From Apophysomyces variabilis (taxonomy: Eukaryota; Mucoromycota; Mucoromycetes; Mucorales; Mucoraceae), in contig MZZL01000408.1 in assembly GCA_002749535.1 (NCBI GenBank), forward strand, positions 1,045,465 through 1,109,464: a DNA stretch of 64,000 nt, read 5' to 3'. Under the pieces are notes generated by a model. The model searched no databases and was not told the origin of the DNA. It saw only the letters and a program-made list of their open reading frames with translations. The first letter of the stretch is position 1, and the number at the start of each line of letters is the position of its first letter. Of this stretch, positions 11,126 through 22,240 are shown one piece after another. A program made the translations under genes and the position numbers.

Positions 11126-13960
11126 ATGACCGTAGCCATACTAGTGAGCTTTGCAATAAGTTCCGTTGCTGTTGATCCCACAGCACAGGACATGAAAGAG
11201 GTAGGAAAGAGATGATGACATGAGACTTGTAGTGATGCTTGCCATAGGCATCCGGAAACGGCTTTTCATTGGAGAATGACGCAACCTTTGATCCCAAAGA
11301 GAGAGGTCAGCACAGCAATGCGTTTTGTCACAACACACTTGTAACATTGCAAACAGGACAACTATTTTACAATAACGCTATCAAACACCTCGAAATAATC
11401 GAAAACACATCTTTGACCCATGCATTTCGCGATAAGGAACCTGGTAGCCAGAGTAATGCTCTGCTAGGAAAACTGACAAAGCACTTTACCGAGTTTTGGC
11501 GAGCACCTGCTGAGCAAACAACAAAGGCGCCAAATCCACGGCTAAACGAGATTGAAAATCTATTAGAAAAAGCAGCCAATTATGGAAACAATGATGCTCT
11601 TTTGGTTCTAGCAGAGATGAACTTTGTAAGTTCTGTGCTTTGACTCGCACCACGTGTGAACTGATCAACATGATAAGTTCGCCAAATATACACATCCCCG
11701 CAATTATACCGCTGCATTTGATTATTATCAGAGACTGGCATCAACAGGAAATGCAACCGCCCAACAGATGATTGGATTCATGTTTTCCACAGGAATAGGC
11801 AATGTCGTAGAAAGAGATCAAGGGAAGGCACTATTGTACCATACTTTTGCCGCCCATGGAGGAGATACAGCGGCCGAAATGACCTTGGGCTATCGTTATC
11901 TGCTGGGTATCGGCACAGAGAAGAGATGTGATGATGCTGTGTATTATTACGAACGGGTAGCGGAAAAAGGTTATGCCTTAGAAAAATACGGCTGTTACGC
12001 CTAACACGTATGTTTCTTTCGATAGTCATCAATCACTATCTTTCAGGACCACCAGGAGGTCGTTCACCACCGTTGTCTAAAATACGGTTGTCGGATGAAG
12101 AGGGTGGTGTTTATGGTTATGGCGCAAGCGTAATGACAGATAGATACCATCGACACGGAAGTGGATCTGACAAGTCAGTCAGTATGGACGAAATTTTACA
12201 GTATCTGCAATACCTAGCTCAAACCAAATCCGATATGGAAGCCCAAGTAAAACATCAACATCATGAAAATTACAATCAATTAAAACGCAATCTACATATA
12301 GGTTAAGCTAGGACAGCTATACTATCAGGGAACCCGCAGCATCCCACGCAATTTTCAAAACGCATTTCACTATTTCCGTCAAGTAGCTGACAAGATTCCT
12401 GGAAGAAAGATCCCCGAAGCTTTCATTAAAAGTAAACAGGGTGAATGGGCAGGTCAAGCTGCGGGTACATTGGGAAGAATGTATTGGAGAGGTGAAGGAG
12501 TTGAGCCAAACGTCAATGAAGCACATCGCTGGTTCGAAGTGGGTTCGGAACTGGGTAATCCGGTAGCACTGAATGGATTGGGCATGATGTATTTGGATGG
12601 AATTGTAGTTCCTAAAGTAAGTAAAATGTGCTAAGGAGAAATACATTGTTAATTGCATGAATTAGAATCGCGACAAAGCCATCGAATACTTCAAATTGGC
12701 CGCCAGCCGTGAAAATGCAGACGCTCAAGTGAATCTAGCCATAGAATACGTGAACCAGCCGACAAAATTACCAATGGCAATTCAGCTCTTCAGGATTGCT
12801 GCTGAAGCTAAGCATCTTCTTGCATATTGGTACCTGGCACAACTCAATCTACAGGGAACTGGCCTGAAAGCTTCCTGCCCAATGGCAGTTGCTGTATGTA
12901 CTATGTTATTCCAAGGTTAGCACTAAATGAGTATTTATATAGTTTTACAAGTCCATTGCTGAACATGGGGATTGGTTATACCCGACTGTGGAAATTGCAT
13001 ATGACGCACACATGAAAGGCGATCGAGAGAATGCATTATTATATTACATGCTTTCGGCAGAAAGAGGATACGAAGTTGCGCAAGCGAACGTCGCATATCT
13101 ACTAGATACAGGTAAGTACTTTTTTTTGGGTTTCCACTGCAATGCTTACTTTTCCCGTAGACAAACAGCTTTTAAAGTTGCCATCTGCGAAGTCAGCAGG
13201 ACGAGATCTGGATGTTGAGGAATCCGCCCTGATTTATTGGTCTCGTTCAGCTAACCAGAATAATGTCGATTCCCGCGTCAAGATGGGCGATTATTATTAT
13301 CGAGGTATCGGAACCTCAGTCAACTATGAGAAGGCAGCTGCTTGCTACCGGATAGCGGCAGAAATTGATTTTTCTCCTTTGGCAATGTGGAATCTCGGCT
13401 GGATGTATGAAAATGGGATTGGTGTTAGTAAAGATCTTCACCTTGCCAAGCGTGCATATGATAGCGCTCTCAACGCCAACCCGGATGCGTATCTCCCAGT
13501 CAAATTATCGCTGGTTAAGCTGAAATTTAAGGAATACTGGGAATGGCTGATCGGTAGCAGCCAGTATCCTCGCGAGGAAGATCGCACGCTATTGGAAGAT
13601 GAAAGCTCGCCTTTACGCAACGATAAAGAGACACAGCGACGGAAAGAGTTAGATGGCTATGACGGCGACCGCCGTTGGGACATTGGCGCAGAAGAAGAAT
13701 TACGACAAACGTATAATAACCATTTGAGGCAGCTGAAACGTGACGAAAGTGAGAGCTATGGTGAAAATGGATATGATCATGATGACTTGGATGGGGAATA
13801 TTCGGAAGAAGACGAGCTGATTGAGAGCTTAATGATTCTTGTGTTGTGCATCCTCGTGGGTTGGTTAGTGTACGTGCGACAGTTCCGATTTGGGGGAAGA
13901 ACCAACAATGGTAATCCCGGAAGGGAACATGAAGGTACAGGCGAGCAAGGTCGTTCATAG
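11126..13960 (+). CDS. HRD3: SEL1L/HRD3-type Sel1-repeat ERAD protein
   Basis: This multi-exon gene encodes an ER membrane protein with tandem Sel1-like (TPR-like) repeats. In ER-associated degradation the family holds and regulates the HRD1 ubiquitin ligase and receives misfolded luminal substrates. Exon 1 begins at the ATG at 11126 and gives a signal-peptide-like start (MTVAILVSFAISSVAV). An intron ending in CATAG at 11247 joins it in frame to ASGNGFSLENDATF. Sel1 motifs are visible throughout, for example the blocks starting MIGFMFSTGIG, GTLGRMYWRGEG, MGDYYYRGIGTS and LGWMYENGIGVS. A membrane segment lies near the C-terminus (SLMILVLCILVGWLVYV), preceded by a KEYWEWL segment typical of SEL1L/Hrd3. 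The tail is short and Gly-rich. Several ~50 nt introns interrupt it. Fungal name HRD3; animal name SEL1L. Confidence 0.85.
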
Positions 13961-14274
13961 TAGCCCAGGTGGCAATGGTGGGATCCAAAATAATACCTGT
14001 ATTCCAAAAACATCTTAAAGAATAAACCATGGAATTTGTACAAATATTTTTGTAGGTATTCTTCTGAGCTGCAAGCCAGCAATGCATGCAAACAATCTTG
14101 AATGATTATGGCGCTACATTGAAGTAGTACATCATAAGGCGGACATCTGATAAATCTTTGTTCTGATGACGTTCGACAATGCTTCGGTGTGCCGTAGTTT
14201 ACAGGGCTTTTTCCCCCTTTTTTGTCAGCTTAATTAAATCGCCCATGGTGGTCCGATGCCTATTGTTGGGGAGG
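13961..14274. other. Convergent 3' spacer (HRD3-like / STK19)
   Basis: A 314 bp stretch holding the 3' ends of two convergent genes. AATAAA-like signals occur near 14022 (GAATAAACC). No coding sequence was seen. Confidence 0.5.
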
Positions 14275-15281
14275 TCAGCAATGTTGATCCATGCTTTCTG
14301 TGTCAAACCTTTCTACGCATCCACTTCCGACGAGGTCATGTAACAAGAATTCGTGGCTAAACAAAGTTTTGCGCAGCTTTTTATCCTTCAATTGCTTTTC
14401 AAGCATGTCTTTGGTAGGGCGCTTCTTTAAAGTCCGTAGCAACTCCGTTCGTCCGCTTAAATAGGATGACATGTAGGTGCCTTGGCGTCTCACCGCAAAC
14501 CAGTAGGCCTCCAAGTTAGTGTGCGGTAGCAGAAGGCCACATTTAGTTAATTGTCTAAGAGCAATGGCTAAGCTTCTTCTTTACATCGTTAGATAAAGTT
14601 TGTGTTTACGTTATGTCATCTTCCGTGAAACCAAATTCATGCATGCATGAGCTCGATATTGCTGGATCGATATATCGATGATCCAGTATTAGGTCTTTAA
14701 ATCGCTCTTACAAGAGTATTTGCTAATAAGTCTTCCTGAGAAACTCAAAGTAACTGCAAGATACAGTACCCAAAACGTTCGAATGAGTATTTTCTGAGTT
14801 TTCGCATGTAATCCCTTCTATAACAGTTACGTAATCTGTAGTACGCATAATCGCAACACAATCTTCTAAGGTTCCAATAATATGGAATTGGCGCCATTCC
14901 CCACTTCTGACCTCTTGTTGCTATGAAATATTGGTTACATAGTGAGTTTCATAATTAGATTGAATCAAACATCTAGTTATTGCTTACAATTTCTCGATCA
15001 ACAGCGGTATTATTGCTCAATAAGCTGTATATTTGATGTACAAAGCACATGGGTGGTAACTTGTCTTGAGGTACTTGGGCAATAAGATACTGCGCAGCAG
15101 CCGATGTGTCTGAAATTAAAGGTAATTGTGGTTCATGATCGAAAGCATAATCTTCAGAATCGTTTAATTGCTGAATGACTTGCCGGACCGCTCTTCGCTT
15201 GTGACCATATACGTCGGGCTCTTCATAGGAAGAAGCTGCTGTGGTTGCGGCGTAGTTCTGTCGAGCTCTTTTTCTATACAT
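14275..15281 (-). CDS. STK19: STK19 homologue (winged-helix nuclear protein)
   Basis: Minus-strand gene with at least four exons. From the ATG at 15281: a basic start (MYRKRARQNYAATT), a KRRAV-type nuclear-localisation-like patch, then LPPMCFVHQIYSLLSNNTAVDREI, which corresponds to the family's PP-QVYSL-(N/D)-T-VDR(E/Q)L block. Further exons give an EVRSGEWRQFHIIGTLEDCV-like segment, an HEFGFTEDDI segment and QLTKCGLLLPHTNLEAYWFA. The last exon contains SGRTELLRTLKK and a FLLHDLVGSGCVERFDTES end, matching the human protein's domain order. STK19 was once called a kinase; the family is now seen as a tandem winged-helix DNA-binding protein, with a recently described role in transcription-coupled repair. 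No kinase motifs are visible here. Confidence 0.8.
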
Positions 15282-15960
15282 GTGCACAACCAATCCGTGG
15301 AAATAACGCCCATGCTGCACTAAAAACGGAGTGTGGTTTTTTTGTCCGGTGCACAGGGTCGACCAATTGTATTCCAACTGATCGACAACTTCATGTAGCT
15401 GGCTCCAATCACAAAGGAAAGAAAAGCAAGTCGTAGACTCCATTAAATGTGATATCTGCTTTAGTTCAATTGTCCAAAGGGTAGACTGTGTACCAGTACA
15501 CTCCCCTGCAAAAAATTTTGAAAGAAGCAGAGTAGCCCAGCTCTTGATGAGGTCTTAGCAACTTGAATGTGCGTGAGAAACAGTATCAACTGTCAAGCAA
15601 ATAGCAAACAACTTCGGTGAACATGTTATTTATTGATAATCCAGGAACTTGGACAGAGTGACAATTTTTTCGGAGGCTTTATAAATTGCCCCAACTGACC
15701 TCATCTAGAATGTATCAGTAAACCACCCTTCATTTAGTTTTGCAGTCTGCCCGCCTCTTTCTATTGCAGAAAAACAACGAGCCATGATCTTTCTAACCGT
15801 TCAAAATTATGGGATATGTATGAGGAGGTTGGCCGAATCACAAGCAAAAAGCTGCAAGTGATAGCAGTCAATTTCACATTTCGAAAATGTTATCGCAAGA
15901 ACCGATGCGTTGTAGTCAATGAGAGGAATCAGACGGCTCCAGTAGAATTTTGATAAAAGG
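15282..15960. other. 5' flank of STK19 and unassigned sequence
   Basis: No gene is supported. A minus frame continues upstream of the chosen STK19 start (to 15443) but adds a segment without family similarity. The right part abuts an L1-like tail and may be its decayed body. Confidence 0.4.
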
Positions 15961-16160
15961 ATGTGGACCGGGCTAGCAAGGCTCAATGTCTTGGTCATCG
16001 TGGAACACGCACTGCTAATCCGCACCCCCTACTGGGCCATTATCTTTGACTCTATTCCTTTCACACCTGCAGAGACATTCTTGTCTGCTACCAAGTTACT
16101 GACCTCCATGCAAGTAGACAATAGTCAAACGCGCCTTTTTCTTTTCCTTGTTTCCTAAGT
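15961..16160 (+). pseudogene. L1-like retrotransposon C-terminal relic
   Basis: A 65-residue plus frame contains YWAIIFDSIPFTPAETFLSA, resembling the conserved end of Mucorales L1-type reverse-transcriptase polyproteins (pattern W-x-x-(I/V)-FD-x-x-PF-P). A T-rich stretch with an (AT) microsatellite around 16200-16235 follows. No reverse-transcriptase core is recognisable upstream, so this would be a 5'-truncated or decayed copy. The similarity is from memory of the family pattern. Confidence 0.4.
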
Positions 16161-16828
16161 CTTCTGTTTATCTTCTGTTTCTATTTTCTCGTAGTCCTTT
16201 TCCTTTTTTATTCTTTCCATATATATATATATCTTTATTCTTCGTGTACTCCACATTCAGCACATACCTTCGTTCAACATGTGGCGGCAATAAATTCTTA
16301 GCCCATCAGGCTCATGCAAAAGAAAATCTTAGTAATCTGTACCAGACATATAATTAAATTTTAGGCAAGTTTAACACTTCAGTGATGTAGCCTATTAGTT
16401 CATACTAAGTCTCACCAGCTCAATCAACTTTCCCAGGGACGCGCTCCTTCTCTTTACAATGATAATATAAATTAATTCAACAGATTATGATGTAAAAAAT
16501 AGGAATCTGTTTCTTTGTGATTGTATGTCATACAGAGCGCTGATCTCTGTAGGCATACGGACCAATTCATGCGAAATGATAGTTTATTGTCAGGAACGCA
16601 CAATCCAGCCTCCTTTATCACTCGCATGGTGTGCTGCCACTGATGGCAGAGCAGTTATTCCTTTCTGGCATGTTTTAGTCTATGGCAGACAAATCGATTA
16701 CTAGAAATACATTAATACAAGATGTATTCAATCGGTATATGCGTACTTAATAAAGTTATCTATATGGAAAAAGAAGTAGCAATAGTGTTTCAGTATAAAA
16801 ATAAACAATGTTGAATTGATGATGAGTA

Positions 16829-16946
16829 CTTTTCCTATTTATCTGCGCATTTCTATTTCTTATTTGCGGACAAGGGATTCCAAGTTTTTGAGGTATCCAA
16901 AGAATACTTTTGCATGACTGGATGAAAATATATGCGGTCAGAGTAC
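16829..16946 (-). mobile_element. Tc1-type repeat copy 2, severed left end
   Basis: This 118 bp matches the left end of the Tc1-type repeats at 2689 and (inverted) 36968. Shared landmarks are TA|CTTTTCCTATTT, CTTATTTGCGGACAAGGGATT, TTTTGCATGACTGGATGAAA and GCGGTCAGAGTAC. The match stops exactly at TAC (16944-16946), where the CACTA element begins, and resumes with TAC-CCTTCTTTGCG at 20228. The two pieces were one copy before the insertion. Confidence 0.8.
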
Positions 16947-19900
16947 CACTGTGGGATAAGTTCGTATCATTCGTCGCAAAAGTATTGCATATGTCGCAAT
17001 AGCATTAAAGTCGCATTCCATTCGTGAGACGACTTTTATGCTACTGCGACAGATACAATTTTTATATGACATTTGCGATTGTGATGTATGAAACCTTTCC
17101 TACGACCTTTGTGCGACTGCAACATATGCGATTCATATAGAGGAATTCCAGCACTGGGTTTCCCAATACCTGAAGCCACAACAATGACCTCGGAAACAGG
17201 AAAACATTGAATTTTACCGCATCAGCCAGGAGGGTGCTGTTTCAAGAGCCACGTACGAAGAGTTGATAGATTTCATGAACCAGATGCTGCTTGAACTTGG
17301 AATCAGTAGGCTAAAAAGCAAAACGATTTCCTCTTTTCAACAAAAACAGATTGCGAAGTTTTTGTTCCTACTAAGACTGCTGAACAAAAGGTTTTCAGAG
17401 GCAAACCGGTAAAGGCAACCTCTTTTAAAATGTGTGCAAATGGTTGCCGATTATTTATAGGAGCTGAGATCGAATGTTCCTGTGGCATGCCAAGATATAA
17501 AAGTGGCTGCAACACGAAAGTCCCAATGGCCACCATGAACTATATACCACTGGCAGAACAGCTTTCCACTTTTTTACACAAAGGAAACGCAAAACCTTAT
17601 AAGAGGCGGAAGTCGGGACAGAAGAGGATAGTGAAAAGTATAACCCCAAGAAATATCAGTATTCCCTAGTTGACGCACGTCTTGTGTAGAACATGGAGTG
17701 ATATCTTTGACGGCAGTGCCTTTACACGGTTGCTGACATCAGGCTTGTTTATGAGCAGATACGATATTTCTTTATCTCTATTTGTGGATGGATTTTGTCC
17801 GTTCAAACGGGATAAATGCAGTGTATGACAATTGTCAATCTTATTGTTCTAAATCTTCTAATTACTGAAAGGTTTGTATACTCCTTGTCACCTTAAGCGG
17901 TTTTTATAGGTTTATAGATGTAAGAATAAGAATATGATTCAGGTTGCTGTTATTCCAGGAAGCCTTAAGTCGGGTACGGTTTTCAATCTGTTGATGCCGC
18001 TGTTCGAAGAGCTAAAGGTGTTGGAAAATGCCGGGATGTTACTCCGTTTCGTCGATCGGCGTGATATACACCTCAGAGCACATCTAGTGCTGGCATCCGG
18101 AGATATACCTGCTGCTTCATGCCTAGCGAGCCATGATGGGCATACTTCGAAATATGGATGTCGTATGTGTCCAATCCTTGCTACGAAACATATTAGTGCT
18201 GCCGGTGAAGGCTACGGTCACTACTTTAATGGTAAAGGGAGTCCATTGCCTCCGTTAAGATCTTTTAAATTTTCCTTGAAGCTAACAAGGTAAGTTTATT
18301 AATCAAAGAACCAGAAAGTTTGTTAGTCGGCTAGACATCGGTTTTGACATATCAGGTTGGAATACGTGGCCAAAACCCCTTCGCGCGTCTCAAAGCGTTT
18401 CATGGCGTATTTTTTTTGGGTTTTGAAGAAATGAATCTCTTCGGACCTAACCTCGGCCGGCAAGCACACAGTTGGTTAACAAAAGAAGATTTGAAGACAC
18501 CATTCTTCTTGTCCCCTTCCCGACGGCAAGCCATCGAAGAAGCAATGGATTTGTCTTAAAATACGATACCATCTGTGTTTGATGGTAACTTTAAGGGTAC
18601 GATATGCCATGCAGCTTAAGAGGCTTACAAGGGAATGTAGATATTTTTTAGCGACCAGGAGATGCGCGATCAGTGGACTGGATAGATTTTTTATTATATA
18701 TTGTACATACTCTTGTGTACGAACAGCTTGAGGACAGCGGGTGCAATTATCGTGCAATTAATGCACTCATGATGTTGGTCCAAGCTTGCGCAAGATCTCT
18801 TCTCTGGGAAATAATTCAGGACGATATTAATGCTGTGAAAATGTAAGTAACAACTATGCTTGTTGCAATACCGAGACTTAATCATCAAATACAATGGCTA
18901 TGCAGATGTGTCCAGAAATGGCACCAATTTATGGTAAGTTATATTCCAGTTCAACAGTACACAGTCAATCAGCACTTCCTGCAACATCTGCCTGCCGTAC
19001 TTCAAGAAATTGGGTCCTCTTCGCTGCTATAGCAGCCGTTCAACGGAGCCGATTATTGGCGTTCTAAGTCGAAGAATCAAATCAATGAGAGCAGCTGATA
19101 AAACTACTTCAAACATTCTTCTCCGTATTTCTGCTTGTAAATTCTACAGTAGGATTTGTGAAGATACCTTGGCCGATGAGAGGAGTTTAGTTACAAGCGC
19201 TTCAGATACTTTTTGGCTGCCAGCTGTCGAAGATGAATGCGATCCCGAGATTTGGGGCCATCCTCTTGCTGACGCAAAGGTTTCGGACTACGACGATTAC
19301 GGTCTTCGCGGCCTTGTTGCGGATTACTGGGCTAGAGAACTCAAGTATCCCGTGGCAGAGTATGACTTAAACGAATCAATTTTGATAGTAGAACATCTGT
19401 ACAAAGATCAAATGGTTTTCACCTCTCTTCTCTACAGAGGCAGGAGTGATAAACCGTACGACTTCGTTAAAATTACGCTACCAGTGGATTTATGGGCAAG
19501 ATATGCAAGTGCTGGTCATCGGGAAAAGCTAGCATGGAGGGATTCTTTTGGGCAGACTTTGCTATTTTTTTTTCTCAAGTTTACATTGATTCGTAAGCTG
19601 TAGGTAAGCTCCTGTTTTGCTGAGAAGCATTTTTGTATCGTATGCTGTAGTTGTGCCATGTAAGTGCACAATATAACGATGTTATGGGATTAGAGCAACA
19701 GCGTATCCTATGCTTATTAGCATAAATCCATGGTTGATTGCCAGGCAGAAAAGCTTAATGGTAGTGGGGTGCCATATGGGGTATCTATCCCAGGAAAGCC
19801 TGTTACAAATGAGAGATTGTATGTGATAGATGTCAATAGCATCACGTCGCTTGCTGGAGGTATACAATCTGCAATACACAACCGTTATTATTATGTTTAT

Positions 19901-20227
19901 CCCGGATTTTAAAATGGGGATATTTGTCTTGGCAAATTAGCACATATTTAAATCCTATTAAAGCACATCTTTGGTATATATATTTCGCTGAAACATGGTG
20001 TTTTGAACGCTACATGGAGTGCGACTCCCGAAGTTGGTATAAGGATATTAAATAAGAGCTGTAGTATCTGATATGCGACCATTATGCGACCTTTTTGTCT
20101 TTCTCATGACGAGTTGCTTAAGAGAGGATGCTATGCGACTTCTATGCGACTTCCATGCGATAAATGAGATGATTGCTGCGTTATTACGACTATAGTGCGA
20201 CAAAAGAGACAAAACTTTCCCACAATG
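16947..20227 (+). mobile_element. CACTA (EnSpm-type) DNA transposon, nested
   Basis: This 3,281 bp element has inverted termini: left CACTGTGGGATAAGTT, and right, read on the minus strand, CATTGTGGGAAAGTTT. It is flanked by a 3-bp direct duplication TAC (16944-16946 and 20228-20230), the size expected for CACTA transposition. Both subterminal regions carry repeated GTCGCA/TGCGAC hexamers (16970-17120 and 20065-20200), as is usual for this superfamily. The interior carries a plus-strand tnp2-type transposase reading frame with lesions. It is inserted into Tc1-type copy 2; removing it and one TAC restores the uninterrupted Tc1-type sequence seen at 2775-2800. Confidence 0.85.
17140..19603 (+). 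pseudogene. tnp2-type CACTA transposase, disrupted
   Basis: The order of conserved blocks matches fungal tnp2-type transposases. 17430-17640 encodes an MCANGCRLF...YKSGCNTKVPMATMNYIPL segment. 17700-17825 encodes DIFDGSAFTRLL and SLFVDGFCPFKRD. 17934-18290 encodes MIQVAVIPGSLKSG, HLVLASGDIPAA and HTSKYGCRMCPI. 18344-18560 encodes FHGVFFLGFEEMNLFG. 19010-19600 encodes GPLRCYSSRSTEPIIG and SNILLRISACKFYSR. Lesions include a 2-base shift after KRDKC (near 17823), stops around 17665-17690 and a stop after EEAMDLS (18557). A 46-nt GT-AG intron at ~17872-17917 joins frames correctly, so some interruptions are introns. The element probably cannot mobilise itself unless the splicing is unusual. Confidence 0.8.
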
Positions 20228-21708
20228 TACCCTTCTTTGCGTAAAGTCGTGTCTATGTTCACAATCACTGAGATAGTTTGTTTCAAGCCACAGCAAGACG
20301 AATTTATTTAAAGAAGTGGTTCTCTATTTTTGCATCTAATGGAAAACCTCTCAGAGTGTCTGATCCATTCTTGACAGTCTAAGCGCTTCACTTTTCGCGA
20401 TGCTTGAAGGTTCTCGTCACCCGTAAGGGCTCCTTTCTTACCCCAGCCTTCACTTTCACCCAAATCTCTTCTACTAAGTTGAGAAAGGGAGAGTCGGGAG
20501 GAAAATAGAGACATTATTATCCTCTTTCTTTGACCAACTGCTTAACCTTGACTGGTGTATGGATGGGTACATTATCCATGACAAGATAATAACCGTTCAT
20601 TCCGTGGCAATCCAATCTTTTGTGATTGTCTAATAGACAAAGTTTAAGATACAATAGAAGAAAAGGAGAACAAAACTACATGCAGGGAATATTAAAGTGG
20701 AATATAAGGCAATACAATTGAGCAGAACCGGAATTGGGTACCATTGCCCTGACAGCTTCTGATGCCATAACTGACAGAAACGGATATGATAGCATCAATG
20801 ACGAATAGAAACGAACGAAGAGGGTAATTACCTCTACAGATGTCCCATTCTGTTCAAGACCTTCTATCAGACTGAGACCATTTACTCTTGGGAAAATTGC
20901 TGTCTTATCTCTGAATTGTTGTGGATTGATCTAGTCCGGGCGAACACTTGTATTACTTTGCGCCCAATAGGACATGTAAATAAAATAAATGCTTAATCCT
21001 GAATTGTTGTCATTCATAAGACATCCATCGATTTCTTATCCATGACTGTGATTTTTGACTTCAGTAATCTCGTACTATTTACAAGCGAAGAGACGACACC
21101 TTTTGGCTCTTTGGCTCTGTTCTCCGAAATCGTCCCCGGTATGTACTTCGCATTGATTATATGTACAGAAAGGATGTCCCTCTTCTGTATCCTTTAGCCT
21201 GCATGACCTCTGTCCCGAACCACCTTGGTTGTGTAAGTAAGCTCTCTGCACTCCACTTGGTAAGTGAAAAAGAAATGTTGTCTGTTTATGCACAGTGTCA
21301 TTCATTATCTTCTGCTTTCGAATCCTCGCCAGGTGTTACATCGCTTCAAGACCTCTGCAGTGAGTTACACTCTAACCGGCCAATCTATGGAAGCCGTTGT
21401 CTCTCTCTCGCCGCCCCTACCGATACAGATGCGGGGCCGGCTCTTGTCCAAAGGCAGGATTACCGTTCGAGGGTAAGTAAAAAATTATGTCAAGCTATCC
21501 TTCCATTTACTAACCATGAACATTCTTTTACGCTGCCCGAATAAATTTTGTGTCCGCGGAAGGACCAAGTTGAGGTAAATAAAATATGTTTCCCGCATAA
21601 TCCATTTACTAATGACGCATATTTCTATCCCTTTTAGCGCAAACTTGATCCTTGCATGGACGCAAAATTTATTTAGAGTAGTGTAAAAAATTGTTCAATA
21701 AACAGTAT
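20228..21708 (-). mobile_element. Tc1-type repeat copy 2, main body
   Basis: Nearly identical to 2788-4256 and to the inverse of 35371-36855. The minus strand holds the same disrupted DDE transposase: C-terminal part at 20308-20514 and the YLVMDN-type motif region near 20560-20610. The right palindrome spans ~21520-21708 and ends in CAATAAACAGTATG. The plus frame 21161-21544 (127 aa) is intact here and in copy 3 but broken in copy 1; it overlaps transposase-side frames and is most likely a shadow. Confidence 0.8.
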
Positions 21709-21764
21709 GTGATTGAGAAACGAAACCGTACAAATCGTTCAACATTAGGCTGTTACAGGCATCA

Positions 21765-22240
21765 CTGATTCTGGTCGATAAAGTCTCTTTTTTCCAGAAA
21801 TGTATGACGCTTAAGTATACTTTTAGCTACAGACCAGAATTGCTCAATTGAGGTTGAGCTCAGGGAAATATGAAGGATATGATAAGCACAATGATATCCT
21901 CGCCACGTAATATACTTCCCAATATCTTCAGACTTGTGTATAGGGGCGCTGTCCATGACGAGATAGTGACCTTTCATATGTGGATATTTGTCCATTTCGT
22001 CCAAAGTGTCTTTTAAAACGCTAATATAATGTCCCGTAACAGTATCTGACCCGCGAGACTCAAAAAACTTCCCCTTAAAAGTTGATATCCCCTTGGCATA
22101 TTTCCTTTTTGAAAAAGTAATTTTTCGTTTCCCTGCTAATATGTGAAAATTACCTTCACGGTATGCGCTCCATTGACCCTAGTACAAAGTTTCGTTGAAT
22201 GGCACACAGAAAGACCCCAATCAGTTGCGGACAATGGGAA
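21765..22240 (-). pseudogene. Second, distinct Tc1-like DDE transposase relic
   Basis: On the minus strand, about 22090 down to 21765, a frame reads STFKGKFFESRGSDTVTGHY, then LDEMDKYPHMKGHYLVMDSAPIH, matching the family's EMD-P-MKG-Y-V-D-APIH block with the second catalytic Asp. After a one-base loss the next frame gives YPSYFPELN, equivalent to LPPYSPELNPIEQFW, and the original frame resumes at IEQFWSVAKSILKR. Parts further upstream (to ~22240) are only weakly recognisable. It differs in sequence from the three-copy repeat, so it is a second Tc1-like family member lying directly beside copy 2. Confidence 0.7.

Noticed and set aside
15282..15443. Extension of STK19 upstream to a Met at 15443
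   Set aside because: The added 54 residues have no family similarity, and the inner Met starts the typical basic N-terminus.
16216..16235. (AT)n run as a possible origin or promoter element
   Set aside because: A short microsatellite in AT-rich DNA behind a retroelement-like tail; nothing else supports function.
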